This document shows positions 56,761-64,000 of a stretch of DNA of 64,000 nt, piece after piece. The notes beneath the pieces were generated by a model, which did not search any database, was not told the DNA's origin, and was given only the letters and a program-made list of their open reading frames with translations. Each line of letters opens with the position of its first letter. The first letter of the stretch is position 1. The stretch covers positions 71,068-135,067 of the forward strand of contig DIXP01000008.1 of the NCBI GenBank assembly GCA_002436065.1, written 5' to 3'. The translations under genes and the position numbers were made by a program. This stretch comes from Chloroflexi bacterium UBA6077 (GTDB lineage Bacteria > Chloroflexota > UBA6077).

Positions 56761-59529
56761 ATGAACCAACTCACCTTCCTGGACGGAGCCGAGCAGCCGG
56801 CGAGTCCCATTCGCCGCCAGTATCTTGACATAAAGCGTAGGTACCCGGATACCATTCTCTTCTTCCGGCTAGGGGACTTCTACGAGACCTTCGACGACGA
56901 CGCCCACCTGGTGTCGGCGGCGCTGGAAATCACCCTGACCGGTAGGGAGATGGGGCGTGGGGAGAGGGTGCCGCTGGCCGGTATCCCCTACCACGCCGCG
57001 GAAGGCTACATAGCCCGGCTGATCGGCCAGGGCCATAAGATAGCAATCTGCGAACAAATGGGTACTACGCCGATCAAGGGCCTCGTCCCCAGGGAGGTGG
57101 TGAGGGTAATCACCCCCGGTACCCTGGTAGAGGAGAGCCTCCTACCGGCCCGTGCCAACAACTACCTGGCCTCCCTTGTCGTCACTCCGGAAGGGTCCGG
57201 TCTGGCCACAGTGGACGTAAGCACCGGCGACTTCGCGGCGACCCAGATCGAGGGTGACGGTTGGAGGGCTCAGCTGGCCTCCGAACTGGAGCGGTTGAGG
57301 CCAGCCGAGTGCCTGCTGCCACGGTCCCAGACAGAAGACGCAGACCTGGGTGTCCCACTCCCGCAAGGCACTCATCTTACATCCAGAGAAGACGCTGCCT
57401 TCACATCGGGTAGCTGCGAGCGGCTGCTGCGCGGCCATTTCAACGTGGCGACCCTCGAAGGCTTCGACCTCCCCTCCCACCCCCTCGCCCTGCGCGCCGC
57501 AGGCAGCCTGCTGGCCTACCTCCAGGAGACCCAGCCCAGCGCCCTCGGCCAACTCGAATCGCTCCACCTATACAACGTGGACCGCTACATGCGGCTGGAT
57601 GCCGCGGCCCGCCGCCACCTCGAGCTGACAGCCAACGCCTCCGCAGGCTCTCTGGAAGGATCTCTCCTCGGGGTCCTCGACCGGACCCGAACGGCCATGG
57701 GCGGTCGCCTGCTGCGGCGCTGGGTGGGGCAGCCTCTTCTCGATCTGGCTGCCATCGAGCAGCGCCTCGATGCGGTCCAGGGCATCGTCGATTCGCCGAT
57801 GGGCAGGATGGAACTGGGCACCCTTCTGTCCAGCATGCCCGACCTGGAGAGGCTATCCTCCCGCGCCTCACAGCAGAACCTCTCCCCACGGGACTGCGTG
57901 GCCATCGCCAGAGCACTCCGCCTCGTGCCGGGCATACAGGGAGTCATGGAGCAACGGCTGCCTGCCATGCTGGATGGGGGCAATGAGCTGCTCGACCCCT
58001 GTCCCGAGGCAGCCGAGGCCATCGAAAACAGCCTCGCCGATGACCCTGCAACCATGGTAGGGCAAGGTGTGATCCGCCAGGGTCGATCGAAGCAGCTGGA
58101 TGAGCTTCGGGCCCTCAGCGGTAATACTCGGCAGTGGATCGCCGGCCTCGAGCGGTCGGAGCGGGAGCGCACGGGGGTTCGCTCGCTCAAGATCGGCTAC
58201 AACAGGGTCTTCGGCTACTACATTGAGGTCACCCGCCCAAACCTGGATGCCCCGACCGACGAATACGCACGCATGAAGACCGGAGCGTCGACGGTGGCGG
58301 AGCTGCTGGAGCACTTCGGCTATCTGAGGAAGCAGACCCTGGCCAACGGCGAGCGTTTCATCACTCAGCAGCTGAAGGAGCAGGAGGCACGGCTCCAGGG
58401 AGCCCAGGAGGAGATCGAGGCGCTCGAGAAGCAGCTCTATAACGAGCTGCTGGCTGAGCTTGCCAACTTTGCTCATAGGATACGAACGACGGCGCAGAAT
58501 CTGGCGCGTTTGGACGCGCTGCTCTCCTTGGGCGAGGTCGCAGTTTCTGGTAGGTACGTTCGCCCCAAGGTGGACGAAGGGACTAGCCTCCACCTCCTGG
58601 CGGCTCGCCACCCTGTTGTGGAGAGGATGCTCCCGGCGGGAGGGTTCGTGCCGAACGACTGCGACCTGGCCTGTGATGGACATCAGATCGCCCTCCTCAC
58701 CGGCCCCAACATGGCGGGAAAATCCACCCACATCCTCGGGGTTGCCCTCGTCGCCCTTATGGCTCAGATGGGTAGCTTCGTGCCTGCCGAGAAGGCTTGC
58801 GTGGGGTTGGTCGACAGGGTCTTTACCCGGATCGGGGCTCAGCACGACGTGGCCGCGGGCAAGAGCACCTTCCTGGTGGAGATGGCGGAGACCGCCAACC
58901 TGCTCCACAACGCCACCAAACGCAGTCTGGTAATTCTGGACGAGGTGGGCAGAGGCACCAGCACCTACGACGGCATGGCCATAGCCAGGGCGGTCATCGA
59001 GCAGCTCCATGAAGATCCGAGGCTCGGGTGTCGGACCCTCTTCGCCACCCACTTCCACGAGTTGACTGAGCTTGAAGCGCTGTTACCAGGAGTGGTGAAC
59101 CTTCGGATGGACGTGCTCGAGGAGGGGGACAGGGTAGTGTTCCTCCACCGGGTCGTGCCGGGCGGCGCAGACAAGAGCTACGGCATCCACGTTGCTCAGC
59201 TCGCAGGTGTACCCGCTCCGGTCATCCGGCGCGCCAGGGAAATCCTGGCCAATCTCGAAGCATCGTCGAGCCATGCCGCGGTGCTGCCAGTTCGCACTGA
59301 TGCCGCGGCTCACAGGGAGGGTCGCGATACAGCGTTAGAGGAGACAGGCTGTTCGTGCGAAACCTGCAACGCCCACACACTCGTTAGGCCGGATCACTCC
59401 GAGATCATCGACACCTTGAAGCACATTGACATAACTAACCTGACCCCGCTCCAGGCGATGGCGATGCTCGACGAATTGCACAGGAGGGTGACGGGTTGTC
59501 CATCAGGATCCTCCCCAGAGAAGTCGTAG
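56761..59529 (+). CDS. mutS: DNA mismatch repair protein MutS
   Basis: MutS recognises base mismatches and small loops. The 922-residue protein has the mismatch-reading FFRLGDFYETF (Phe40, Glu42), connector and lever domains, the ATPase Walker A GPNMAGKST (648-656), a GAQHDVAAGKSTFLVEMAE segment, and Walker B LDEVGRGTSTYDG near 726. The C-terminus has an HTH-like segment and NLTPLQAMAMLDELHR. Start: ATG 56761; a GTG three codons earlier overlaps the ugd stop. mutL overlaps its end by 34 bases, so they are cotranslated. Confidence 0.97.
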   Translation: MNQLTFLDGAEQPASPIRRQYLDIKRRYPDTILFFRLGDFYETFDDDAHLVSAALEITLTGREMGRGERVPLAGIPYHAAEGYIARLIGQGHKIAICEQMGTTPIKGLVPREVVRVITPGTLVEESLLPARANNYLASLVVTPEGSGLATVDVSTGDFAATQIEGDGWRAQLASELERLRPAECLLPRSQTEDADLGVPLPQGTHLTSREDAAFTSGSCERLLRGHFNVATLEGFDLPSHPLALRAAGSLLAYLQETQPSALGQLESLHLYNVDRYMRLDAAARRHLELTANASAGSLEGSLLGVLDRTRTAMGGRLLRRWVGQPLLDLAAIEQRLDAVQGIVDSPMGRMELGTLLSSMPDLERLSSRASQQNLSPRDCVAIARALRLVPGIQGVMEQRLPAMLDGGNELLDPCPEAAEAIENSLADDPATMVGQGVIRQGRSKQLDELRALSGNTRQWIAGLERSERERTGVRSLKIGYNRVFGYYIEVTRPNLDAPTDEYARMKTGASTVAELLEHFGYLRKQTLANGERFITQQLKEQEARLQGAQEEIEALEKQLYNELLAELANFAHRIRTTAQNLARLDALLSLGEVAVSGRYVRPKVDEGTSLHLLAARHPVVERMLPAGGFVPNDCDLACDGHQIALLTGPNMAGKSTHILGVALVALMAQMGSFVPAEKACVGLVDRVFTRIGAQHDVAAGKSTFLVEMAETANLLHNATKRSLVILDEVGRGTSTYDGMAIARAVIEQLHEDPRLGCRTLFATHFHELTELEALLPGVVNLRMDVLEEGDRVVFLHRVVPGGADKSYGIHVAQLAGVPAPVIRRAREILANLEASSSHAAVLPVRTDAAAHREGRDTALEETGCSCETCNAHTLVRPDHSEIIDTLKHIDITNLTPLQAMAMLDELHRRVTGCPSGSSPEKS

Positions 59530-61202
59530 AGAAGATCGCCGCGGGTGAGGTGGTTGAGAGGCCGGTTTCCGTGGTGAAGGAGCTGGTGGAGAACGCCCTA
59601 GACGCTGGCGCGAGGTCGATTTCCGTCGAGATCGAGGGTGGGGGATGCGATCTGATCCGGGTCTCAGACGACGGTTGCGGCATCCAGGTCAACGACCTGC
59701 CCCTGGCTCTCCAGCGCCATGCGACCAGCAAGATCTCCTCGGCAACCGATCTCGACTCCATCACCACCCTTGGATTCCGAGGAGAGGCGCTTTTCAGTAT
59801 CGCGGCGGTCTCCCACTTCACCCTCACAAGTCGCCCAGAAGGTAGTGAGGCTGCCCACCAGCTGCATGTGCAGGACGGCTCGCAAGTGGGACTGACCCGC
59901 GCGGCGAGGGCTCCCGGGACCACCGTGTTGGTCGAGCAGCTCTTCTACAACGTCCCCGCGCGCCGCAAGTTCCTCCGCTCCCCCGCTGGGGAGGCCAGCC
60001 AGATCGCGACGCTGATAGGCCAGCTGGCGTTGGCCTATCCGGAAGTCGCCTTCCGGCTCGTCAACGGCGGCCGGACTGCCCTGGCCACCTCGGGGCGTGG
60101 CGAACCCACGGACACCGTGCTCGCCGTCCTCGGACGAGATGTAGCCGCTGCCCTCCTTCCCTTCGAGACCATGATCGAAGCCGATCATTCCGACGGAGCC
60201 TCCACCACCACGATTCGCGGTTTCGTCGTAGCGCCCAGGGTCAACCGCCCGAGCCGCTCCGGTATCCTCCTCTTCGTCAATCGGAGAGCCGTGAAGAGCC
60301 GCACGCTCGCCTTCGCAGTGGAGGAAGCCTATCAGACTCTGCTTCCATCCGGACGGCATCCAATCGCCATCCTGGATCTGCAGGTCCCACCCACTGAAGT
60401 GGACGTAAACGTCCACCCCTCCAAGAGTGAGGTGAAGCTGCTGCGAGAACGGTCGATCTATGGCAGGCTGCGCGATGCCGTCAGGCTCACCCTGGCGGAG
60501 ATATCCCCTTGGGCCCGGGAGGTCGGCGGATTGAGCTCCGCCGCTCAGGACAGTCCACTCGAAGCACCGCGCCTCCTTGATGCGCCCCTCGCTGGCAGTG
60601 CCCCCTTGCAGCGCGACCCCGTGGGAGGACGCCGTCTACCCTTCCTTCGGCTGATGGGCCAGGTAGCCCAGACCTACATAGTGGCTGAGGGAGAGAAGGG
60701 CCTCTACCTTATCGACCAGCACGCCGCCCACGAACGGGTCCTGCTTCACAAGCTGTTGAAGGCCAGCGAGGGCAAATCGAACAGCCAACTGCTGCTGGAG
60801 CCCATCCCTGCGGAACTGCCCGCCGATCTATGGGAGCTGGCGCAAGCCTCGAAGGACACCCTGGAAAGCATGGGCTACCAGTTGGAGCCCTTCGGTGAAC
60901 GCTCCCTACTCATCAGGGCTATCCCTGGGGACCTCGCCTCTTCGGCAGCCCTGCAGATCCTGTTGGAGTCGCTGCAGGATCTTGCGACCGAGCGCCCAGG
61001 AGACGATTGGAGAGAGCGAGTGGCCGTCGCACTATCCTGCAGGGCAGCGGTAAAGGCTGGCCAAAGCCTCAGCCCCGAGGAGATGAGATCGCTGGTAGAG
61101 GCGCTGGAGGAAACCGACATCTGCCAACACTGCTCCCACGGCCGGCCCACAGCCGTGCTGCTCAGCCACCAGCAGCTGGAGAGAGAGTTCGGACGAAAGT
61201 AG
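59496..61202 (+). CDS. mutL: DNA mismatch repair protein MutL
   Basis: The 568-residue MutL couples MutS recognition to strand cutting. The GHKL ATPase has KELVENALDAGA, DDGCGI and GFRGEALFSI. A C-terminal domain opens with LIDQHAAHERVLLHKL. The usual endonuclease motif DQHAx2Ex4E is present except that the final Glu is His. SCRAAVKAG and CSHGRP correspond to the ACR and CPHGRP motifs. The TTG start has AGGAGG eight bases upstream. A strong hairpin follows the stop. Confidence 0.95.
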   Translation: MSIRILPREVVEKIAAGEVVERPVSVVKELVENALDAGARSISVEIEGGGCDLIRVSDDGCGIQVNDLPLALQRHATSKISSATDLDSITTLGFRGEALFSIAAVSHFTLTSRPEGSEAAHQLHVQDGSQVGLTRAARAPGTTVLVEQLFYNVPARRKFLRSPAGEASQIATLIGQLALAYPEVAFRLVNGGRTALATSGRGEPTDTVLAVLGRDVAAALLPFETMIEADHSDGASTTTIRGFVVAPRVNRPSRSGILLFVNRRAVKSRTLAFAVEEAYQTLLPSGRHPIAILDLQVPPTEVDVNVHPSKSEVKLLRERSIYGRLRDAVRLTLAEISPWAREVGGLSSAAQDSPLEAPRLLDAPLAGSAPLQRDPVGGRRLPFLRLMGQVAQTYIVAEGEKGLYLIDQHAAHERVLLHKLLKASEGKSNSQLLLEPIPAELPADLWELAQASKDTLESMGYQLEPFGERSLLIRAIPGDLASSAALQILLESLQDLATERPGDDWRERVAVALSCRAAVKAGQSLSPEEMRSLVEALEETDICQHCSHGRPTAVLLSHQQLEREFGRK

Positions 61203-61210
61203 CCCGATGG

Positions 61211-61248
61211 AGCGTTGGTCACCCACCTTGGGGTGGGTGACCAACGCT
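61211..61248. terminator. Hairpin between mutL and the convergent XRE gene
   Basis: Perfect 17-base arms (61211-61227 and 61232-61248) and a four-base TTGG loop, just after the mutL stop and just before the XRE stop. A bidirectional terminator is likely. Confidence 0.8.
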
Positions 61249-61257
61249 CAGTCCGCT

Positions 61258-61533
61258 CTAGGCGGACTTGGCCATCTCGCCTCTCTCGGTACCGGTGATC
61301 GGTATGTAGCGCTGCTCACTTTTACCGCCTGGCACCAGCCTCCAGAGGTCGTTGGACGATATGTCCAACGCCTTGGCCAGTCTCTCGATGTCCTGGGCCG
61401 ACACATACTTGCGTCGACCGGATTCCAGAGCGCTGATCAAGGAGTGGCTAACCTCGGCCTTTTCCGCCAAACGCTGCTGGGTCATCCCCTTGGAGACCCG
61501 CAGTTCCTTCACTTTCTGTCCAAGTGCTGTCAT
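61258..61533 (-). CDS. XRE-family transcriptional regulator
   Basis: A 91-residue protein with a helix-turn-helix of the Cro/C1 type: LGQKVKELRVSKGMTQQRLAEKAEVSHSLI followed by ESGRRKYVS and a DIERLAKALDISSNDLWRL helix. The final 20 residues are not part of the domain. A CTCTC/GAGAG hairpin in the leader (about 61550) could be an operator but is weak. It converges on mutL; its target is unknown. Confidence 0.87.
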   Translation of the reverse strand: MTALGQKVKELRVSKGMTQQRLAEKAEVSHSLISALESGRRKYVSAQDIERLAKALDISSNDLWRLVPGGKSEQRYIPITGTERGEMAKSA

Positions 61534-61984
61534 CTGCTTCAGCCCTCTTCCTCTCGCTAGAGAGTAACTAGCGTCTACTATATTGTAATAGCACTTAGGA
61601 GGAACAACCAGAGCACAATCAATGCCATCATCATGTTCCTCGCCCGCTCAGCCGCAACCCAGCCCGTCTCGGACGGTGTGTCACCATCAACACCACTATT
61701 GTCCCGGCTGAACAATAACAAGTCTCATGCCTGACCGCCTCTGCGTTGGCATGGTTCACACGACAGGCGAGATGGCGTAACGGTAGGGACGACCGGTGGT
61801 CGCCCTGGCTGCCGAATGGGCAGGGCGACCACCGGTCGCCCCTACAGAATGTCACCACAGTCCTGAACCATGCCTGCGTTGCGACCGGCACAGCCCTTGC
61901 CCAGCGTAGACCCTTGCTCCTTACACCGCGGGGCACTCGTGCCACCCGACGGATGGAACGATCATTCTATTGCGGAGCCAAGCG
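61534..61984. other. Intergenic region with a GTAGGG hairpin repeat
   Basis: This 451-base stretch holds the leader of the XRE gene and, at 61783-61845, a GTAGGG...CGACCGGTGGTCGCCCT unit facing its complement, ending CCTAC: a 63-base inverted repeat. Nothing else is recognisable; no RNA gene is seen. Confidence 0.55.
61783..61845. repeat. GTAGGG-bordered inverted repeat
   Basis: The 24-base arms, nearly perfect complements, enclose a short spacer (about 61807-61821). It is similar in design to the GTAGGGG hairpins at 5672-5696 and 25380-25403. Confidence 0.65.
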
Positions 61985-62221
61985 ATGGGAAACGAGGCTG
62001 GAAAAGAGGCCGCGAAGAACCGAGAGGGCCAGCAGAAACGCCACACACAGTTCCCTCAGGAGTCCTGGACGGAGATAGACGCCGAGGGCACAGACAGCGA
62101 GATGGCGGAGGGAAGAGAGGCCCAGGAACCCTTCTACACCCCCCTGGTCTCCGAGGCCGCGGAGCGCAAACTGAAGCAGAAGAAGGCAGCCAAAGAGGGG
62201 GGCAAGAAGAAAGCCGCCTAG
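61985..62221 (+). CDS. Small charged hypothetical protein
   Basis: This 78-residue ORF is very hydrophilic: many Glu and Lys, a QESWTEIDAEGTDSEMAEG segment, then LVSEAAERKLKQKKAAKEGGKKKAA. GGAG lies seven bases before the ATG. There is no recognisable domain. Such small basic-tailed proteins often are real in GC-rich genomes, but an unrelated frame could also look like this. Confidence 0.35.
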   Translation: MGNEAGKEAAKNREGQQKRHTQFPQESWTEIDAEGTDSEMAEGREAQEPFYTPLVSEAAERKLKQKKAAKEGGKKKAA

Positions 62222-62290
62222 CCGTCCGTCCGCCAGATCCACGTCGCCTGTCGTGGACGTGGGCCCGCGCTCCCGAGAGCGACTCCGTCG

Positions 62291-62387
62291 CCAAACGGAT
62301 GTAGCCGCAACCTTTAGCTTGCGCGTAGCCCGGTGGGATAAAGCTGGCTCCCCAACTGGTACGCGCAAGCTAAAGCATGCGGCTACA
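62291..62387. repeat. Dispersed GTAGCCGCAACC inverted repeat, copy 2
   Basis: Same order of blocks as copy 1 at 27396-27492: GGATGTAGCCGCAACC, GCTTGCGCGTAGCCC, a variable middle, ACGCGCAAGCTAAAGC and ATGCGGCTAC. The arms are complementary to each other, and here they match better than in copy 1. Confidence 0.75.
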
Positions 62388-62483
62388 TCAGGATGAGCGG
62401 GCTCACGCCGCCCAAATGAATAGACGAGACCGCCACGGTTCCCGAAACCGTGGCGGTCTGCCCAGTCTCTATATGTAGCGATC

Positions 62484-63932
62484 CTACCGTGAGTAGTTGG
62501 GCGCCTCGCGAGTCAGATAGATGTCGTGGACGTGGCTCTCGCTCAAACTGGCCTGGGTGATCCTGATCATCCGGCCATTCTGCTTCAGCTCATCAATGGT
62601 TCGGCAGCCAAGATAGCCCATACCTGAGCGCAGCCCACCGACCAGCTGGTGCAGGACCTGGGAGAGCGGACCCTTGTAGGATACACGCCCTTCGACGCCT
62701 TCTGGGACCAACTTCTCACCCTCGGCCTGACCGTATCGATCCCGACCGAAGTACTTCATGGCTCCGAGGGATCCCATCCCCCGGTAGTCCTTGTACTGGT
62801 CGCCCTGATAGACCACGACCTCCCCGGGGCTCTCCTCCACTCCAGCCAAGAGGCTGCCAAGCATCGCGCAGTCGGCACCGGCGCAAAGCGCCTTGGTCAC
62901 GTCCCCGCTGAACTTGATCCCGCCATCGGCGATCAGAGGTACTTCACCCTGGGTTGCCTTCATGGCATCCATGATCGCCGTCAACTGTGGCACACCAGCG
63001 CCAGAAACCACACGAGTTGTGCAGATGGAGCCTGGCCCCATACCTACCTTGATGGCGTCGGCGCCGGCGTCGAGCAGCCGCTTCGCCCCATCGTACGTCG
63101 CGATGTTCCCACCCACTACCTGCACCTTGGGAAATCGCATCTTGAGGGTACTGACCGCTCGAACGACGTTGCGCGAGTCGCCATGAGCCGAGTCCACGGC
63201 AAGCACGTCGACCCCCGCCTCGATCAGCGCGGACGCGCGCTGTATGAGGTCCTCGCCGACCCCCACGGCTGCCCCAACCAGGAGCCGTCCGAGGGGGTCC
63301 TTGGCAGCATGAGGATAGCTGATCTTCTTCTGAATGTCCTTAACAGTGATCAGCCCCTTGAGAACACCCTGGTCGTCAACGATAGGGAGTTTCTCAATCT
63401 TATGCCGGTGCAAGATCTCTTTGGCCTGCTCGAGAGTGGTGCCAATGGGAGCCGTCACCAGCCCCCTGCTGGTCATCAACTCCTCAACCCGCTGCTCGCC
63501 GCCGGTCTCGAAGCGGATATCCCGATTGGTCAGGATACCCACCAACCGCATGACGTCGTCCACGATAGGCACACCGGAGATGTGGTACTGCTCCATGATG
63601 CGCCAGGCATCGGCGAGCGAGTCGTTGGGACTGAGGGTCACGGGGTTCACGATCATCCCACTCTCGGAACGCTTCACCTTGTCGACCTCTTCGGCCTGCC
63701 TCTCGAAGGTCATGCCCCGATGGATGAAGCCCATCCCGCCCTCTCTTGCCAGCGCGACGGCCATCCGGCTCTCCGTCACCGTGTCCATGGCAGATGAGAT
63801 GATAGGGATGTTGAGTGAGATCTCCCGAGTGAGTCTGGTGGTGATGGAGACCTCGGAGGGTACAACCTCCGAGTAGCTGGGGACCAGCAGTACATCGTCA
63901 AACGTGAGGCCTTCCGCTACGACCTTCTCCAT
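62484..63932 (-). CDS. guaB: Inosine-5'-monophosphate dehydrogenase
   Basis: GuaB oxidises IMP to XMP, the first committed step of GMP synthesis. The 482-residue protein has the N-terminal part of the TIM barrel (GLTFDDVLLVPSYSEV), a CBS pair at about 95-205, then GPGSICTTRVVSGAGVPQ with catalytic Cys304, and a YRGMGSLGAM flap region and VEGRVSYKG near the end. GGAAG lies eight bases before the ATG. Its promoter region is cut by the window end. Confidence 0.97.
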   Translation of the reverse strand: MEKVVAEGLTFDDVLLVPSYSEVVPSEVSITTRLTREISLNIPIISSAMDTVTESRMAVALAREGGMGFIHRGMTFERQAEEVDKVKRSESGMIVNPVTLSPNDSLADAWRIMEQYHISGVPIVDDVMRLVGILTNRDIRFETGGEQRVEELMTSRGLVTAPIGTTLEQAKEILHRHKIEKLPIVDDQGVLKGLITVKDIQKKISYPHAAKDPLGRLLVGAAVGVGEDLIQRASALIEAGVDVLAVDSAHGDSRNVVRAVSTLKMRFPKVQVVGGNIATYDGAKRLLDAGADAIKVGMGPGSICTTRVVSGAGVPQLTAIMDAMKATQGEVPLIADGGIKFSGDVTKALCAGADCAMLGSLLAGVEESPGEVVVYQGDQYKDYRGMGSLGAMKYFGRDRYGQAEGEKLVPEGVEGRVSYKGPLSQVLHQLVGGLRSGMGYLGCRTIDELKQNGRMIRITQASLSESHVHDIYLTREAPNYSR

Positions 63933-64000
63933 GAGCGCATCTTCCCCTTCTGACTATGGAAACGCCCCACCGAGGTATTCAGCAGGGCGATTTGATGGTG

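Noticed and set aside
57868..59058. 396-codon open frame antisense to mutS
   Set aside because: Opposite conserved MutS domains; composition is that of a reverse-strand shadow.
61870..62304. 144-codon open frame overlapping the small charged ORF
   Set aside because: It crosses the small ORF and the edge of a repeat in another frame, has Arg/Gly/Pro-rich composition and no ribosome site.
62649..63797. 382-codon open frame antisense to guaB
   Set aside because: Complement of the guaB catalytic and CBS regions; His/Leu/Gln-rich shadow.

Overview
The window is a GC-rich bacterial chromosome segment, most likely from the Chloroflexota. The strongest hints are the membrane proteins with the Chlor_Arch_YYY (DUF2298) motif, the Agl23-like membrane proteins, the CBS-DRTGG manganese pyrophosphatase, the run rpsO-pnp-dapB-asd-dapA, and short GC-rich inverted-repeat families. 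The phylum is inferred from gene families and gene order; there is no rRNA in the window. Many genes overlap by 1-4 bases, and GTG or TTG starts are common. I found no tRNA, rRNA, CRISPR array, integrase or transposase.

Layout of the first half. Positions 1-1532: the 3' end of a thiamine-diphosphate enzyme converges on a type-2 malate/lactate dehydrogenase, with a 52-bp perfect palindrome between them. 1599-5523: a YfhO-like membrane protein, a MITE-like element and a polysaccharide deacetylase. 5727-11285 (minus strand): rpsO, pnp, dapB, asd, dapA, joining RNA turnover to the first steps of diaminopimelate/lysine synthesis. 11420-15088: a SRPBCC protein, thiE plus a CBS-domain pyrophosphatase, and a metallo-beta-lactamase-fold hydrolase. 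15157-25382 (plus strand): a helicase-associated-domain protein, then rplS, rnhB, yraN, a D-Ala-D-Ala carboxypeptidase, rluB, cmk, plsC, a PDZ/radical-SAM DUF512 protein and glmS. This run serves translation, nucleotide, phospholipid and cell-wall precursor supply. 25467-33560: a glycosyltransferase whose 3' end overlaps a VapBC-like toxin-antitoxin pair, then scpA, thpR, an amidohydrolase, and a peptide ABC transporter that lacks its ATPase genes here.

The most distinctive part is 34996-56755. Six large multipass proteins lie in tandem: a PMT-like protein with two PA14 domains and a six-blade NHL propeller, a PMT-like protein with two PA14-like domains, a PMT/DUF2298 fusion, a stand-alone DUF2298 protein, an Agl23-like protein without an obvious catalytic acid, and an Agl23-like protein with its own six-blade NHL propeller. 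Two AglD/LPG-synthase-type membrane proteins and a UDP-glucose 6-dehydrogenase follow. I read this as a surface glycan or glycoprotein assembly locus resembling archaeal protein-glycosylation loci; its substrate and product are unknown. A 5'-truncated flippase-like gene sits just upstream. mutS and mutL follow, then an XRE regulator, a small charged ORF and guaB.

Several small repeat families are scattered through the window. Copies of one family are carried in frame inside both DUF2298 genes, and copies of two others coincide with the stop codons of scpA and glmS. These repeats and the glycosylation-like array are the observations I consider most worth following.
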